Positions 1 to 9,023 are shown, counted from the stretch's first letter. The stretch is 64,000 nt of DNA from JAWKZG01 sp041396125 (GCA_041396125.1 JAWKZG010000004.1:248001-312000), one strand, 5' to 3'. The notes: generated by a model from the letters alone, not told the origin. A program made the numbers and translations.

Positions 1-551
1 GTTATTACATGAATCAGCAGCTGTTTCGGCACGTCAATATCGATCTTGCCAACACGCATATCCCGAACGGCCTGGCCCCCGATCTGCCCGCCGAGGCGGC
101 ACGTTACGAGGCTTTGATACGCGATCTGGGCGGTATCGATTTGCAGCTGTTGGGTATCGGCGAGGCTGGCCATATCGGTTTTAATGAACCGCTGTCAGCC
201 TTGCTGTCGCGGACCCGCGATAAAACCCTGACACCAGCCACCCGGCGTCAGAACGCAGCCCTGTTCGGCGGCGATCCGGCCCGGGTGCCCACTCGGGCGC
301 TAACCATGGGTGTAGGCACTATCCTCGAAGCGCGCGAACTGCTGCTGCTGGTGACCGGAGCGGCCAAGGCCAATATTCTGGCACGGGCAGTGGAAGGGCC
401 GATCACTGCGATGGTCAGTGCCTCGGCTATCCAGTTGCATCCGCAATGCAAAGTGATCGTCGATGCGAACGCCGCCAGCGAGTTGCAGGGGCGGGAGTAC
501 TACGACTGGGTATTTCAAAACGAACCGGAATGGGCTGCGTTTAGATCATGA
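1..551 (+). CDS. nagB: Glucosamine-6-phosphate deaminase, 5' end cut off by the window
   Basis: Converts glucosamine-6-phosphate to fructose-6-phosphate and ammonia in the cytoplasm. The frame is already open before the ATG at base 9 (codons TAT TAC precede it), and this matches the family segment 'SYxxxMxxxxFxHxNI', so that ATG is internal and about 80 N-terminal residues lie outside the window. About 182 residues are visible of roughly 265 usual. The active-site segment GIGEAGHIGFNEP is present with the ring-opening His, followed by SRTRDKTL and the conserved TMGVGTIL. The position that is Asp in E. coli (GNDGH) is Ala here. The stop overlaps the next gene by four bases (ATGA), so the two are translationally coupled. 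Confidence 0.93.
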   Translation, partial: YYMNQQLFRHVNIDLANTHIPNGLAPDLPAEAARYEALIRDLGGIDLQLLGIGEAGHIGFNEPLSALLSRTRDKTLTPATRRQNAALFGGDPARVPTRALTMGVGTILEARELLLLVTGAAKANILARAVEGPITAMVSASAIQLHPQCKVIVDANAASELQGREYYDWVFQNEPEWAAFRS

Positions 552-1408
552 GTACCTTACTGCTCGGCATTGACGGCGGCGGCACGCACTGTCGCGCCCG
601 TATCAGCACCAGCGACGGCACGATACTGGGCGAGGGCGAAGCCGGCCCGGCCAATACCCGTCTGGGTCTGGCCCTGGTGTTCGATGAAATCGAACAGGCC
701 ACACAGCAGGCCCTGCATGCTGCCGGTCTGGCACCAGATACTATCCATCAATTACGGGCCGGACTGGGCCTGGCCGGACTGAACTTATACAGCGAACGGG
801 AGAAAACCCGCGCTTATCCGCACCCGTTTGCCTCCATAGCACTGGCCTCCGATGCGGTTATCGCCTGCCTCGGCGCACACAGCGGACAAGACGGGGCTGT
901 TTTAATATTAGGCACCGGCTCCTGCGGCTGCGCTATCGTGGGCGGAAAACCAATCATGGTGGGGGGCTGGGGCCTGCAACTCTCAGATCACGCCAGCGGT
1001 GCAGCTCTCGGGCAGGCAGCGCTGCGCCGGTCACTGCTGGCGCTGGAGCGAGTCATCCCCGCCACCCCACTCAGCCGCGCCCTGATGGCCCGTTTTCTGG
1101 ACAGCCCGGAACAGGCGGTATTGTGGAGCAACACAGCAGTCCCACGGGATTACGCCGCACTGGCACCACTGGTGTTTGAATATGCCGCACAAGACGATCC
1201 GCTGGCACTGGCATTACTGCAGGAAACCGCCAGCGACGCCACCCTGCTGATCGAGGCCTTGCGCCAGCGCGGCGCACCGAACATAGCGCTACTGGGCGGA
1301 CTGGCCGAACCCCTGCGCCCTTATCTGCCAAAAGCAATACAGTCCGTTCTGAGTACACCGCAGGGCGATGCATTAGATGGTGCCCTGTTACTGGCAAGAC
1401 AGGATTAA
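548..1408 (+). CDS. N-acetylglucosamine kinase-like, BadF/BadG ATPase family
   Basis: A 286-residue sugar kinase of the ASKHA fold. The N-terminal phosphate loop LLGIDGGGTHCRARI (residues 4-18) and the second nucleotide loop ILGTGSCGCAIVGG (about 119-132) are clear, and the length is typical of bacterial GlcNAc/GlcN kinases. It is coupled by an ATGA overlap to the deaminase gene, which strongly suggests phosphorylation of GlcNAc or GlcN recovered from chitin or peptidoglycan to feed NagB. A glucosamine-specific kinase is the main alternative. No deacetylase (NagA) is visible; it may lie upstream of the window. Confidence 0.85.
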   Translation: MSTLLLGIDGGGTHCRARISTSDGTILGEGEAGPANTRLGLALVFDEIEQATQQALHAAGLAPDTIHQLRAGLGLAGLNLYSEREKTRAYPHPFASIALASDAVIACLGAHSGQDGAVLILGTGSCGCAIVGGKPIMVGGWGLQLSDHASGAALGQAALRRSLLALERVIPATPLSRALMARFLDSPEQAVLWSNTAVPRDYAALAPLVFEYAAQDDPLALALLQETASDATLLIEALRQRGAPNIALLGGLAEPLRPYLPKAIQSVLSTPQGDALDGALLLARQD

Positions 1409-1431
1409 TACACACGATTCAGCTGCAACGA

Positions 1432-1608
1432 TGCGCAACGCTATGCTTTTGCACACCCTACGAAGATTGATTTGCAAGTTGTAGGGGGGCAACTTGTTGC
1501 CCACGCAGCAGACACTTGAGCAACCAACCCGTAGCCCGGATAAAGCGAAGGGGCATCCGCTGAAACGGTGCGCAACGCTACGCTTTTGCACACCCTACGA
1601 AGATTGAT
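1432..1608. repeat. Pair of 40-bp direct repeats (1432-1471 and 1569-1608)
   Basis: Two 40-bp copies differ at one base (T/C) and read 'tgcgcaacgctaygctttt...' to '...cctacgaagattgat'. The spacer holds a short palindrome, gggcaacttgttgccc at 1487-1502. The reverse complement (cgtagggtgtgcaaaagcgtagcg...) resembles the 'cgtagggtgccaataagcgcagcg' arm at 38094, so this is a dispersed intergenic family. No gene is apparent in the gap. Confidence 0.8.
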
Positions 1609-1626
1609 CCGGCATACCTCTGCCCC

Positions 1627-2772
1627 TCAAAACAACCATTCCGGCCGCAGAATCATGATGCCGCCCAATGCCAGCATGACAGCCCCGCTCAGGAGCTTGA
1701 GCCAGCGCCCTGCATGCTCTGACAGCTTATTGCTGCTCAAGGCAATGACCGCCGTCGCGACCATGACGGTATCGTCGGCGATGTAGCCCAGAATGTAGAG
1801 ACCGAGATAGGCGTAGTGAGCCAGGGAGCTTAATCCCTGCTGGGTGAGAACAGCGGTGTAGATAGCCGGTAGACCGGCGGTGCAGAGCAATTCAATGAAG
1901 TTCACCACAACCGCCAGCGCGGCGACACCGGCCAGTGAGGGAAGCAGTCGGTTGGCCCCCAGGATTGCCCGGATGCGGGCGTACAGACCGGGCTTGGCAG
2001 CAGCCGGAATGGAGAGCGAGAAACCTTGCCCCGGCTTCAGGAAGTCCTTGATATTCACCGCACCGATGACCAGCGCTACGCCGCCCAGCGCCAGGCGCAA
2101 AGAGGCTGAAATCCCGACCAGCAGGAAAACATTGAGCCAGGCGGCCATAAACGCATAATAGACAGCACCACTGACCAGTACGAAGGTGCCGGCGACCAGC
2201 GCCATGCGTTTGCGATCATGCAAGTGCAGCAGCAGCGACAGTAGAAACAGCAACACCCACATCGCGCAGGGATTGAAGCCGTCGAGCAGACCCAGCGCCA
2301 GGGTGAATAAAGGCAAGCCCAGACGCGATACACTGAGCGTACCGAACAGTTCTGTCTCGACACTTCCCGATGACACTACCCCGCGTTCAATCAGGGCGAC
2401 CAGTTCCGGGCCGGTGCGCTCCGCATTATCAAAACCGATATAAACCTGGTCATTGAAAACAAAGGTCGGTACGCCCGGTGGCCAAATACCGGCGCTTTTC
2501 GAATAGCGCATCAGATCATCGCGGGCCGTCGTATCCTGATCCACCGGACGCAAAACAATCGGCAGATCCGGCCGTTCACTCGCCAGTATCTTGAGATATT
2601 TCTTGGCTTCAGCGCAGTGCGGACAACCATCACGCACAAATACCTGAAGTACATTCTGACCAACAACCGATTGCTCCTGCGCGGGTGCGGCCACCCAGGG
2701 CGTTGCCAGCAGCAGGAAAAACACCGCAACCCAGTACCGTGCAGTGGAAGAAATCGGCTGCTGTCGGTTCAT
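1627..2772 (-). CDS. Periplasmic glutaredoxin domain fused to CcdA/DsbD-like membrane domain
   Basis: About 381 residues. The start at 2772 (MNRQQ) is preferred because it begins directly before a signal-anchor; an in-frame ATG at 2793 is possible and neither has a strong ribosome site. After the anchor comes a thioredoxin/glutaredoxin-like domain with the redox pair DGCPHCAEAKKYL (Cys50/Cys53) and the cis-Pro segment GVPTFVF. The C-terminal half has about six membrane segments with two membrane Cys contexts, LLDGFNPCAMW and FIELLCTAGLP, as in CcdA/DsbD electron relays. Inferred role: moving electrons from the cytoplasm to an exported redox domain in one chain. The periplasmic substrate is unknown. 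Confidence 0.75.
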   Translation of the reverse strand: MNRQQPISSTARYWVAVFFLLLATPWVAAPAQEQSVVGQNVLQVFVRDGCPHCAEAKKYLKILASERPDLPIVLRPVDQDTTARDDLMRYSKSAGIWPPGVPTFVFNDQVYIGFDNAERTGPELVALIERGVVSSGSVETELFGTLSVSRLGLPLFTLALGLLDGFNPCAMWVLLFLLSLLLHLHDRKRMALVAGTFVLVSGAVYYAFMAAWLNVFLLVGISASLRLALGGVALVIGAVNIKDFLKPGQGFSLSIPAAAKPGLYARIRAILGANRLLPSLAGVAALAVVVNFIELLCTAGLPAIYTAVLTQQGLSSLAHYAYLGLYILGYIADDTVMVATAVIALSSNKLSEHAGRWLKLLSGAVMLALGGIMILRPEWLF

Positions 2773-2876
2773 GCGGCCATCAGCGCCGCGCATGTAATTG
2801 AGCTACTGGATCGCTGAAACCCAAACTGCATTCATGAATAATTGCAAGCATAGCGGTGAACGTTCCAAGAGTGACA

Positions 2877-3791
2877 CTACTCATTGTCAAAATAATCGGA
2901 ATCAAGTTTCTTGACTTCATACTGGCCGACCGTAGACACACCGACATTGAACTCAACCATTAGTCTTGAAAGTTGCTCACCACCGATCAAAATAATTTTT
3001 GATTCAATCAAAGCCGCATAATCCGTAGCTTCTTTCGTGAAAGGTGATGTTGTGATGAAAACGCCTTTCCTAGCACGTTGCCCCTGCAGTGCACCCGCAA
3101 ACTTTTGAATTTCTGGGCGTCCGACTGATCCTTCCCAACGTTTGGCTTGAATGTATATAACGTCAAGGCCAAGACGGTCTTCATTAATGATGCCATCAAT
3201 TCCTCCGTCGCCGCTTTTTCCTAACGCTTTTCCTGCGTCTTGGCGATTGCCTCCGTATCCCATTTTTACGAGGAGATCCACAACTAAACGCTCAAAAAAT
3301 GAAGGTGAGGCTTCTTTAACCGCGTTCAATATTTCTGATTCAAGCGCTTGGCGTAACTTGCTATATGCAGACGCAAGGGCATCTTCCGGCGTCTGCATAC
3401 TCTCCGATTCGACCTCTTCTACCGTTTCACTTTCGCCCTTATCTTTCCGGCGATTCTTGAACTCAATGAATTCTGGGTACTGCTCAAGAACCGATACATC
3501 GACCTTGTCAGGTTTGTTCGCGAGGAGATCTTTGCCTTTTTGTGTGATGACGAAATACCCGCGTTTTGGTGATGCGAGCAAGCCAGCCTGCTTCAGGTAA
3601 GAACGAGCCCAGCCCACACGATTATTGAATACAGCTTGGCTGCCGCTTGGAAGAAGCTCGTTTCGTTCCTCCTCAGTTAGTCCGAACTCATCAGCAAGCG
3701 CAATGACTGCATGACTGAATTTGTGCTCCTGAGCATCAGCTGCCAATTTCAGAACTGGAAGCATAAGCGTTTGGTAATCAGGTATCGCCAC
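2877..3791 (-). CDS. mrr: Mrr-type restriction endonuclease
   Basis: 304 residues, GTG start at 3791. The N-terminal 90 or so residues form a winged-helix domain typical of Mrr (Mrr_N). The C-terminal 150 residues are the PD-(D/E)xK nuclease: SFFERLVVDLLVKMGYGG, then GKSGDGGIDGII with the catalytic Asp, then VIYIQAKRWEG with the QxK motif. Mrr enzymes cut methylated DNA without a partner methylase. No methyltransferase or specificity gene is nearby, consistent with a solitary type IV enzyme. The linker at about 100-130 is acidic and low in complexity. Confidence 0.92.
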   Translation of the reverse strand: MAIPDYQTLMLPVLKLAADAQEHKFSHAVIALADEFGLTEEERNELLPSGSQAVFNNRVGWARSYLKQAGLLASPKRGYFVITQKGKDLLANKPDKVDVSVLEQYPEFIEFKNRRKDKGESETVEEVESESMQTPEDALASAYSKLRQALESEILNAVKEASPSFFERLVVDLLVKMGYGGNRQDAGKALGKSGDGGIDGIINEDRLGLDVIYIQAKRWEGSVGRPEIQKFAGALQGQRARKGVFITTSPFTKEATDYAALIESKIILIGGEQLSRLMVEFNVGVSTVGQYEVKKLDSDYFDNE

Positions 3792-4099
3792 GATTTTCCG
3801 GTGTCCTTTTTTAGGTTTTTTGATGGGCTGCTGTTTTTATATCTATACAGGCGGGAATTGAACCTCTTTCTACAATTGCTACATCTCGAACAAGCCCAAA
3901 GCAGACGCAGTAACTATGTCGAGGTCAAAAAAACTTCTGTGAGCATGCTTGCCCCATCCTCAGTTGAATTCTAGCGACGGAGCACGCTCTTTCCAAGGCA
4001 TGCAATCAAAAGGCAAACCCCAGCCACCGCTGCATTTGCAACTTGTCCGGTGCGGCACAGGTAGGATAGCCTTTTGGCAACCACATCGAAGAGGTGAAC
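3792..4099. other. Intergenic, about 300 bp
   Basis: Lies between the divergent mrr and oxidoreductase genes, so both promoters must be here. On the minus strand 'tgtatagatataaa' (about 3837-3853) is a plausible -10 region for mrr. I see no gene or RNA. Confidence 0.4.
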
Positions 4100-5158
4100 A
4101 TGACTGACAAGATACGTGTACTCGTCGTTGGCATGGGCAATATGGGTATTTCGCATGCCAACGCGTATCATCGCCTGGACGGATTCAAGATTGTAGGTTT
4201 GTGCAGTCGCAACCTGACGGCGCAAACCGAGCTGCCTGCTGAACTGGCCGATTATCCGCGTTTCGATGATTATGCCCGTGCGCTCAGCGCGCTCAAACCC
4301 GATGCAGTGTCTATCAACACCTGGCCGGATAGCCATGCGGATTATGCCTGTCAGGCGTTCGAGGCGGGTGCGCATGTGTTTCTGGAAAAACCTTTGGCCG
4401 AAACCGTCACAGAGGCCGAACAGGTGCTGGCGGCAGCGCGCCGTACACAGCGCAAGCTGGTGATCGGTTATATTCTGCGCCATCACCCGTCCTGGCTGAA
4501 ACTGGTCGAACTCGCGCATACTCTGGGCAAACCGCTGGTTATGCGCATGAACCTTAACCAGCAGTCCAGCGGCTCTGCCTGGCAGGTGCACAAACATTTA
4601 ATGCAATCGCTGTCGCCGATTGTTGATTGCGGTGTGCATTATCTCGACATGATGTGCCTGATGACCCGTGCCCGTCCGCTCAAAGTTCATGCCATCGGGG
4701 CACGTTTGAGCGCAGAAACTGAACAATTCAATTACGGCCAGTTGCAGGTGCAGTTCGAGGACGGTTCGGTGGGTTGGTACGAAGCCGGTTGGGGGCCGAT
4801 GATGAGCGAGACGGCGTTTTTCGTTAAAGATGTGATCGGCCCTAAAGGCTGCGTCAGTATTGTTATGAAAGAAGGTGCGGAATCGGCGGATATCGACACC
4901 CATACCAAGACCAACCGCATCCTTTTACATCATGCCGATCTGGATCAGAACGGCCAGTTCAAGCGCGCCGACGAGATTATGGATATGCGCGACGAACCTG
5001 ACCACAATGAGCTCTGCCTGCGCGAACAGCGGTTTTTCCTGCAGGCCATCCAGCAGGATCTTGACCTGGAAGATCACATGAACGACGCCCTCAACAGTCT
5101 GCGTATCGTGCTGGCAGCCGACCAGTCGGTGCGCAGTGGCGAGATCGTGCAGCTATAA
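4100..5158 (+). CDS. Gfo/Idh/MocA family NAD(P)-dependent oxidoreductase
   Basis: About 352 residues. The ATG at 4100 is chosen because GAGG at 4091-4094 sits five bases upstream; a GTG at 4094 would overlap that site. A Rossmann fold opens the protein (VLVVGMGNMGISHANAYHRL), the family motif EKPLAET lies near residue 100, and the C-terminal substrate domain follows (DCGVHYLDMMCLM). Such enzymes oxidise or reduce sugars, inositols and their derivatives; the substrate cannot be deduced. The TPR gene starts 12 bases downstream on the same strand, so the two are probably one operon. Confidence 0.88.
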   Translation: MTDKIRVLVVGMGNMGISHANAYHRLDGFKIVGLCSRNLTAQTELPAELADYPRFDDYARALSALKPDAVSINTWPDSHADYACQAFEAGAHVFLEKPLAETVTEAEQVLAAARRTQRKLVIGYILRHHPSWLKLVELAHTLGKPLVMRMNLNQQSSGSAWQVHKHLMQSLSPIVDCGVHYLDMMCLMTRARPLKVHAIGARLSAETEQFNYGQLQVQFEDGSVGWYEAGWGPMMSETAFFVKDVIGPKGCVSIVMKEGAESADIDTHTKTNRILLHHADLDQNGQFKRADEIMDMRDEPDHNELCLREQRFFLQAIQQDLDLEDHMNDALNSLRIVLAADQSVRSGEIVQL

Positions 5159-5169
5159 GGAATCTGCGC

Positions 5170-6498
5170 ATGCTAAATGACGCTTACGGTTTGCCGGTCA
5201 GCACCGATTCGCCCGCTGCAGTGGCAGCAATAGACACGTTTGTCGAGCACTTTCTGGGCTACGGCCAGCAAGCCGATGCCGTGCTTAAAGCCGTCGAGTA
5301 CGACCCGGAATGCGCACTGGCACAGGCTTGTTGTGCAGCGCTGTATATGTTTCTGGAAGCGCCGCAAGCACCGCAACTGGCTCGACCTTATCTGGCTGCA
5401 GCGCAGCGTCTGAAAACCACCGCCACCGCGCGCGAGCAGTTGTTCATCGACGCCATCGCCGGCTGGGTCGACAACAATATGGCGACTGCCCTGCGCTGTC
5501 ATGAGCAGCTGGCCGCACAGTACCCCTGGGATCTGGCGGCGATCAAAATCGGCCAATACCATTATTTTAATCTGGGCGATGCCGCCGGGATGCTGCGACT
5601 GGCCTTGCAAGCGCGCGCTGGCGGGGCCGCCAGTCCGTATCTGGACGGTATGCTGGCGTTCGGCTTCGAGCAGTGTCACCGGCTGGATCTGGCCGAGCAG
5701 TCCGCTCGTGCCGCGCTGGCACAAAAACCGGATGAACCCTGGGCACATCATGCTTTGGCTCATGTGTTCGAGACTCAGGGCCGGATCGCTGAAGGCATCG
5801 AATTTCTGGAAAGCCACGCCGCCAGCTGGGCAACGCTCAACTCCTTCATGCACACCCATAACTGGTGGCATTTGTGTCTGCTGTATATCGACCGCGAGCG
5901 CTTCGAGCAGGTGCAGGCTATCTATCCGCAACATATCTGGGGCGTCTGGAAAGAGTACTCACAGGATCAGATCGGTGCAGTGTCACTGTTGGCCCGGCTG
6001 GAGCTGGCTGGCGTGAACCTCGAACCGGCATTATGGCAGGAACTGGGCGATTACCTGAGTGTGCGGATCAATGATGTCGTACAGCCGTTTCTGAGCCTGC
6101 AATATCTGTACGGACTGGCTCGTGCCGAGCGGCCCGAAGCCGAAACCCTGCTGGCTAACATCGCTGTCTATGCCCGTCAGGCACCAACCCCAAGCCACGC
6201 TGCCTGGGCCGATGTCACCCTGCCGGCCAGTTATGCCTTGCTGGCGCATGCCAGTGGTCAATATGCCGCTGCCGCACGCGGACTGGAGCCGGTATTGACG
6301 CGCCTGCAGACTATTGGTGGCAGCCACGCCCAACGTGATTTGTTCTGGCAGATTTATCTGGATGCCCTGCTCGGCTGCGGCCGCTTGAGCGATGCCCAGC
6401 AGATTCTACAACTGCGTTATCAGAGTCGTCCGGATAGTCCGTTATTAAAACGGCAATTGCAGCGAGTTTATCGGGAGTTGGGTTTGTCGGATTTTTAG
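5170..6498 (+). CDS. TPR-repeat protein, TTC38-like
   Basis: 442 residues with no signal peptide or membrane segment, so probably cytoplasmic. Helical TPR-like repeats run along the whole length (for example AVEYDPECALAQACCAALYM near residue 40 and ALAQKPDEPWAHHALAHVFE near 180). The layout, including HTHNWWHLCLLYIDRE in the middle, matches the TTC38 family shared by bacteria and animals, whose function is not established. It lies 12 bases after the oxidoreductase gene. A scaffold or regulatory role in the same sugar-related pathway is only inference from the operon. Confidence 0.8.
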   Translation: MLNDAYGLPVSTDSPAAVAAIDTFVEHFLGYGQQADAVLKAVEYDPECALAQACCAALYMFLEAPQAPQLARPYLAAAQRLKTTATAREQLFIDAIAGWVDNNMATALRCHEQLAAQYPWDLAAIKIGQYHYFNLGDAAGMLRLALQARAGGAASPYLDGMLAFGFEQCHRLDLAEQSARAALAQKPDEPWAHHALAHVFETQGRIAEGIEFLESHAASWATLNSFMHTHNWWHLCLLYIDRERFEQVQAIYPQHIWGVWKEYSQDQIGAVSLLARLELAGVNLEPALWQELGDYLSVRINDVVQPFLSLQYLYGLARAERPEAETLLANIAVYARQAPTPSHAAWADVTLPASYALLAHASGQYAAAARGLEPVLTRLQTIGGSHAQRDLFWQIYLDALLGCGRLSDAQQILQLRYQSRPDSPLLKRQLQRVYRELGLSDF

Positions 6499-6533
6499 AT
6501 GGGTGTCAGCCGGGATGGCGATGGTTATTCTGG

Positions 6534-6596
6534 ATTCCCGCCTGCGCGGGAATGACAGCATACGTCCACTTCACCGCGTGGGCAACGAGGTTGCCC
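6534..6596. repeat. Two dispersed palindromes (6534-6553 and 6580-6596)
   Basis: The first, attcccgcctgcgcgggaat, is a perfect hairpin arm pair and recurs at 33954, 42131 and 51598. The second, gggcaacgaggttgccc, recurs at 1487 and 7204. Both are intergenic REP-like elements downstream of the TPR gene and could also stop transcription or stabilise the mRNA end. Confidence 0.75.
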
Positions 6597-6635
6597 GTCC
6601 TACTATTTTTACAATAATTTCAAAATATTAAAAAG

Positions 6636-6929
6636 CTAAGTACGTGATTTCCAATATCCGGGGCGTTGCCGGAGGTGCATGACTGCTAAAACTTCGACAC
6701 GATCGCCTTGATCGCGGTAAATCACGCCGTATGGAAACCGCATGATTCGGCACTTTCTGACTTCTCCTTCAATACGGCGATATATCGATGGGTTTCTTCT
6801 TATACGGTCAATAATATCGTTCAAGGCCTCCAGAAACCGCAACTCGAGGCCTGGGTGTTTTTGTTTATAAAAGGCCGCAGCCTCATCAGCTTCTTTCAGC
6901 GCTTCGGGATGAAACCAGGATGGCTTCAT
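6636..6929 (-). CDS. ParE/RelE-superfamily toxin
   Basis: 97 residues with the ParE-type layout: an N-terminal helical hairpin (HPEALKEADEAAAFYKQKHPGL), then a strand-rich core ending in CRIMRFPYGVIYRDQGDRVEVLAVMHLRQRPGYW. The C-terminal 'H.RQRPGYW' is characteristic of plasmid-stabilisation toxins. It is translated from an ATG overlapping the antitoxin stop by four bases (ATGA), the usual antitoxin-first order. Members either poison gyrase (ParE) or cleave mRNA on ribosomes (RelE). The sequence favours ParE. Confidence 0.88.
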   Translation of the reverse strand: MKPSWFHPEALKEADEAAAFYKQKHPGLELRFLEALNDIIDRIRRNPSIYRRIEGEVRKCRIMRFPYGVIYRDQGDRVEVLAVMHLRQRPGYWKSRT

Positions 6930-7156
6930 GAATATTTTTGCTTCAGTTGAGCTAGAGCGTCTTCAGCTGGAATAAGCTCTATTTCCCCCTTATCAATTTC
7001 TTGACAACGCCTATGGATTTCCTTCGCCCACTCATCAGATATCGAAAAATCTTCTTCATAATCCAAACTTTCTAGCAGAATCTCCGCCAGGTAGGCTCGC
7101 GTTGTTGGCGGTAGTTTCATTACTTTTTCGGTGATTTCTTCAATCTCGGATTTCAT
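6926..7156 (-). CDS. Addiction-module antitoxin of the ParE-type pair
   Basis: 76 residues from the ATG at 7156, which has a good ribosome site (AAGAGG seven bases upstream); a longer in-frame start at 7189 lacks one. The sequence MKSEIEEITEKVMKLPPTTR followed by 'AYLAEILLESLDYEED' matches the small acidic 'addiction module protein' family in which 'LP...R..LAE.L..SL' is diagnostic. It should bind and neutralise the toxin encoded next to it. No palindromic operator was identified with confidence. Confidence 0.85.
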   Translation of the reverse strand: MKSEIEEITEKVMKLPPTTRAYLAEILLESLDYEEDFSISDEWAKEIHRRCQEIDKGEIELIPAEDALAQLKQKYS

Positions 7157-7203
7157 AGTGGGACCTCTTAAAGTCAAAATGCCACGCAAGTAACGCGCCG
7201 CGT

Positions 7204-7219
7204 GGGCAACAAGTTGCCC
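7204..7219. repeat. Palindrome gggcaacaagttgccc
   Basis: Third copy of the element seen at 1487 and 6580, here between the antitoxin and peroxiredoxin genes. Seven-base arms flank an AA loop. Confidence 0.7.
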
Positions 7220-7307
7220 ACCCTATCAACGCCGAGTGTGGAGACTGTATTTTCGCCGACGCGGGAATAACAGTTCTCAGTTTACATCAACATGTCCAAC
7301 CCACCAT

Positions 7308-7862
7308 CTAGGCGTTTGAACGCAGCCAGGCGAGTACCTCATCGGCGTTCCGGTCGGGCGGGAAAACGGGGTAAAACACTTGCTCAATCACGCCGTCTGC
7401 GGCGATCAGGGTCAGCCGTTTGTACAGCTCCATGCCATCGACCGGAAACGTCGGCAAGGACATCGTTTCTTTTAATTTGAGTGACTGGTCGCTGAGCAGT
7501 TCGAAGGGCAAATGCAGGCGGGTTTTAGCCTCTTGCTGATACTCGGTGGTCTGGACGCTCAGCCCGAACACCTGTGCGGACAATGCCAGTAGTTCAGCAT
7601 AATGATCACGAAACTGACATGACTGCGGTGTACAGCCGCGCGCGCCGGGTATTTCGTCCCAATTCTCGGGCAGGGGGACACCGGGGCGACTGGTCATCGG
7701 GTAGATATAAATAACCACGCGGCCTGTCATCGCACCGATATTGATCATGCGGCCATCGGTGGCAGCCAGTGTGACCTTCGGCAGCCGACTGCCAGGCAAG
7801 TGCGCGGCGGCACCGTCATCGTCGGGAACAGGAAGACCGGTCGGTAATTCGGATGCGCTCAT
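7308..7862 (-). CDS. AhpC/TSA-family peroxiredoxin
   Basis: 184 residues from the ATG at 7862, preceded by TTAGGAG five bases away; an upstream in-frame ATG at 7904 has no such site. A thioredoxin fold with VVIYIYPMTSRPG followed by RGCTPQSCQFRDHY. In BCP/PrxQ enzymes 'TPGCTxxxCxFRD' is continuous, with peroxidatic Cys first and resolving Cys five residues on. Both Cys are here, but about 14 residues (VPLPENWDEIPGA and neighbours) separate the Pro-Gly turn from the peroxidatic Cys. Expected role: thiol-dependent reduction of peroxides. It stands alone, divergent from the SDR gene. Confidence 0.82.
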   Translation of the reverse strand: MSASELPTGLPVPDDDGAAAHLPGSRLPKVTLAATDGRMINIGAMTGRVVIYIYPMTSRPGVPLPENWDEIPGARGCTPQSCQFRDHYAELLALSAQVFGLSVQTTEYQQEAKTRLHLPFELLSDQSLKLKETMSLPTFPVDGMELYKRLTLIAADGVIEQVFYPVFPPDRNADEVLAWLRSNA

Positions 7863-8071
7863 GGGGACTCCTAAGGTTAGGTCGGGCTGGGTTTTGCTGC
7901 TCACCCATTAATGATCTTGAGTAATACTTTATCTCTGAACCCGGTTATCGGAAACACCCTGTATGACAAACAGCTTAAATCCGTTTTTTTGACAGCATAT
8001 TCAGCTCGGGCGTACTGGTCGCCTGCCTGCTCGCGGCAGTACAATAACTTATTTACCAACAGGAGGACACC

Positions 8072-8821
8072 GTGTTACTTGCCAACAAAACTGCCTTGAT
8101 CACAGGCGCTGCCGCCGAACGCAGTATCGGTCTGGCAACAGCCCGCTTATTTATCGAACAGGGTGCCCGGGTTGCGCTGCTGGATATCGACGATGCGGCG
8201 CTGAAACAGAACCTGACAACATTACCACCCGGCCAGCAGGCCTATCATTGCGATGTCGCCGATCAGGCCCAGTGCCGGGCGGCTATCCAGCAGGCAGCCA
8301 ATGATCTGGGCGGCATCGATATTCTGGTCAACTCGGCCGGACTGGTCTTCGGTACACCTATTCTGCAGATCAGCGAACAGGAATATGAACGGGTAATGGA
8401 TGTCAATCTGCGTGGCACCTTCAATATGTCGCAAGCGGTGATCGAACCCATGCTGGCGCGCGGCGGTGGCGCTATTGTCTGTGTCGCATCAATTGCCGGT
8501 CAGAACGGTGGCGGGGTATTCGGCCGCTCGCATTATGCAGCTTCCAAAGCCGGCATTATGGGTCTGGCCAAAGCACTGGGCCGGGAACTCGGACCACAGA
8601 ATATCCGCGTTAATGCTGTTGCACCGGGGCCTGTTGATAACGATTTTTCCCAAGGTAAAATGACAATAGACATGAAGCAACAGGTCGCCCGGACGGTACC
8701 CCTGGGTCGTTTGGGGACTCCCGCCGACATCGCCAATGCGTGTTTATTCCTGGCCTCGGATATGTCCGCCTGGATCACCGGCTCGGTCATTGATGTCAAC
8801 GGTGGTTTATTGATTCATTAA
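8072..8821 (+). CDS. Short-chain dehydrogenase/reductase (FabG-like)
   Basis: 249 residues from a GTG at 8072 preceded by AGGAGG at the correct spacing. Classical SDR features are all present: cofactor loop TALITGAAAERSIGLA, the NSAG strand (ILVNSAGLVFG), catalytic Ser in VASIAGQNGG, YAASK with Tyr and Lys, and the PG motif APGPVDNDF. The Asp-Ile-Asp after the second strand (LLDIDDA) points to NAD rather than NADP. The substrate cannot be read. It stands alone and is followed by a hairpin. Confidence 0.88.
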   Translation: MLLANKTALITGAAAERSIGLATARLFIEQGARVALLDIDDAALKQNLTTLPPGQQAYHCDVADQAQCRAAIQQAANDLGGIDILVNSAGLVFGTPILQISEQEYERVMDVNLRGTFNMSQAVIEPMLARGGGAIVCVASIAGQNGGGVFGRSHYAASKAGIMGLAKALGRELGPQNIRVNAVAPGPVDNDFSQGKMTIDMKQQVARTVPLGRLGTPADIANACLFLASDMSAWITGSVIDVNGGLLIH

Positions 8822-8832
8822 AAATCGGCAGA

Positions 8833-8854
8833 ACCGATCATTTTATTGATCGGT
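8833..8854 (+). terminator. Hairpin after the SDR gene
   Basis: Eight-base arms accgatca/tgatcggt around TTTTAT, 12 bases after the stop. No long T run follows, so it may be a weak or factor-assisted terminator. Confidence 0.4.
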
Positions 8855-9023
8855 ATCAAGGCCCAATTCGTTTTAACGCTCTATAGTGTGATTATTCAGT
8901 AAGTCTCAAACGGCGGCGGGTTATTCTTCTACGTTCCCGTTAACAGCCAATAAGACGAAGCGCCGTGGGAGAAACATAGTTTGCGCGCGGCCTTAAGGCG
9001 CAATAACCACAGGGCAATCTGTC

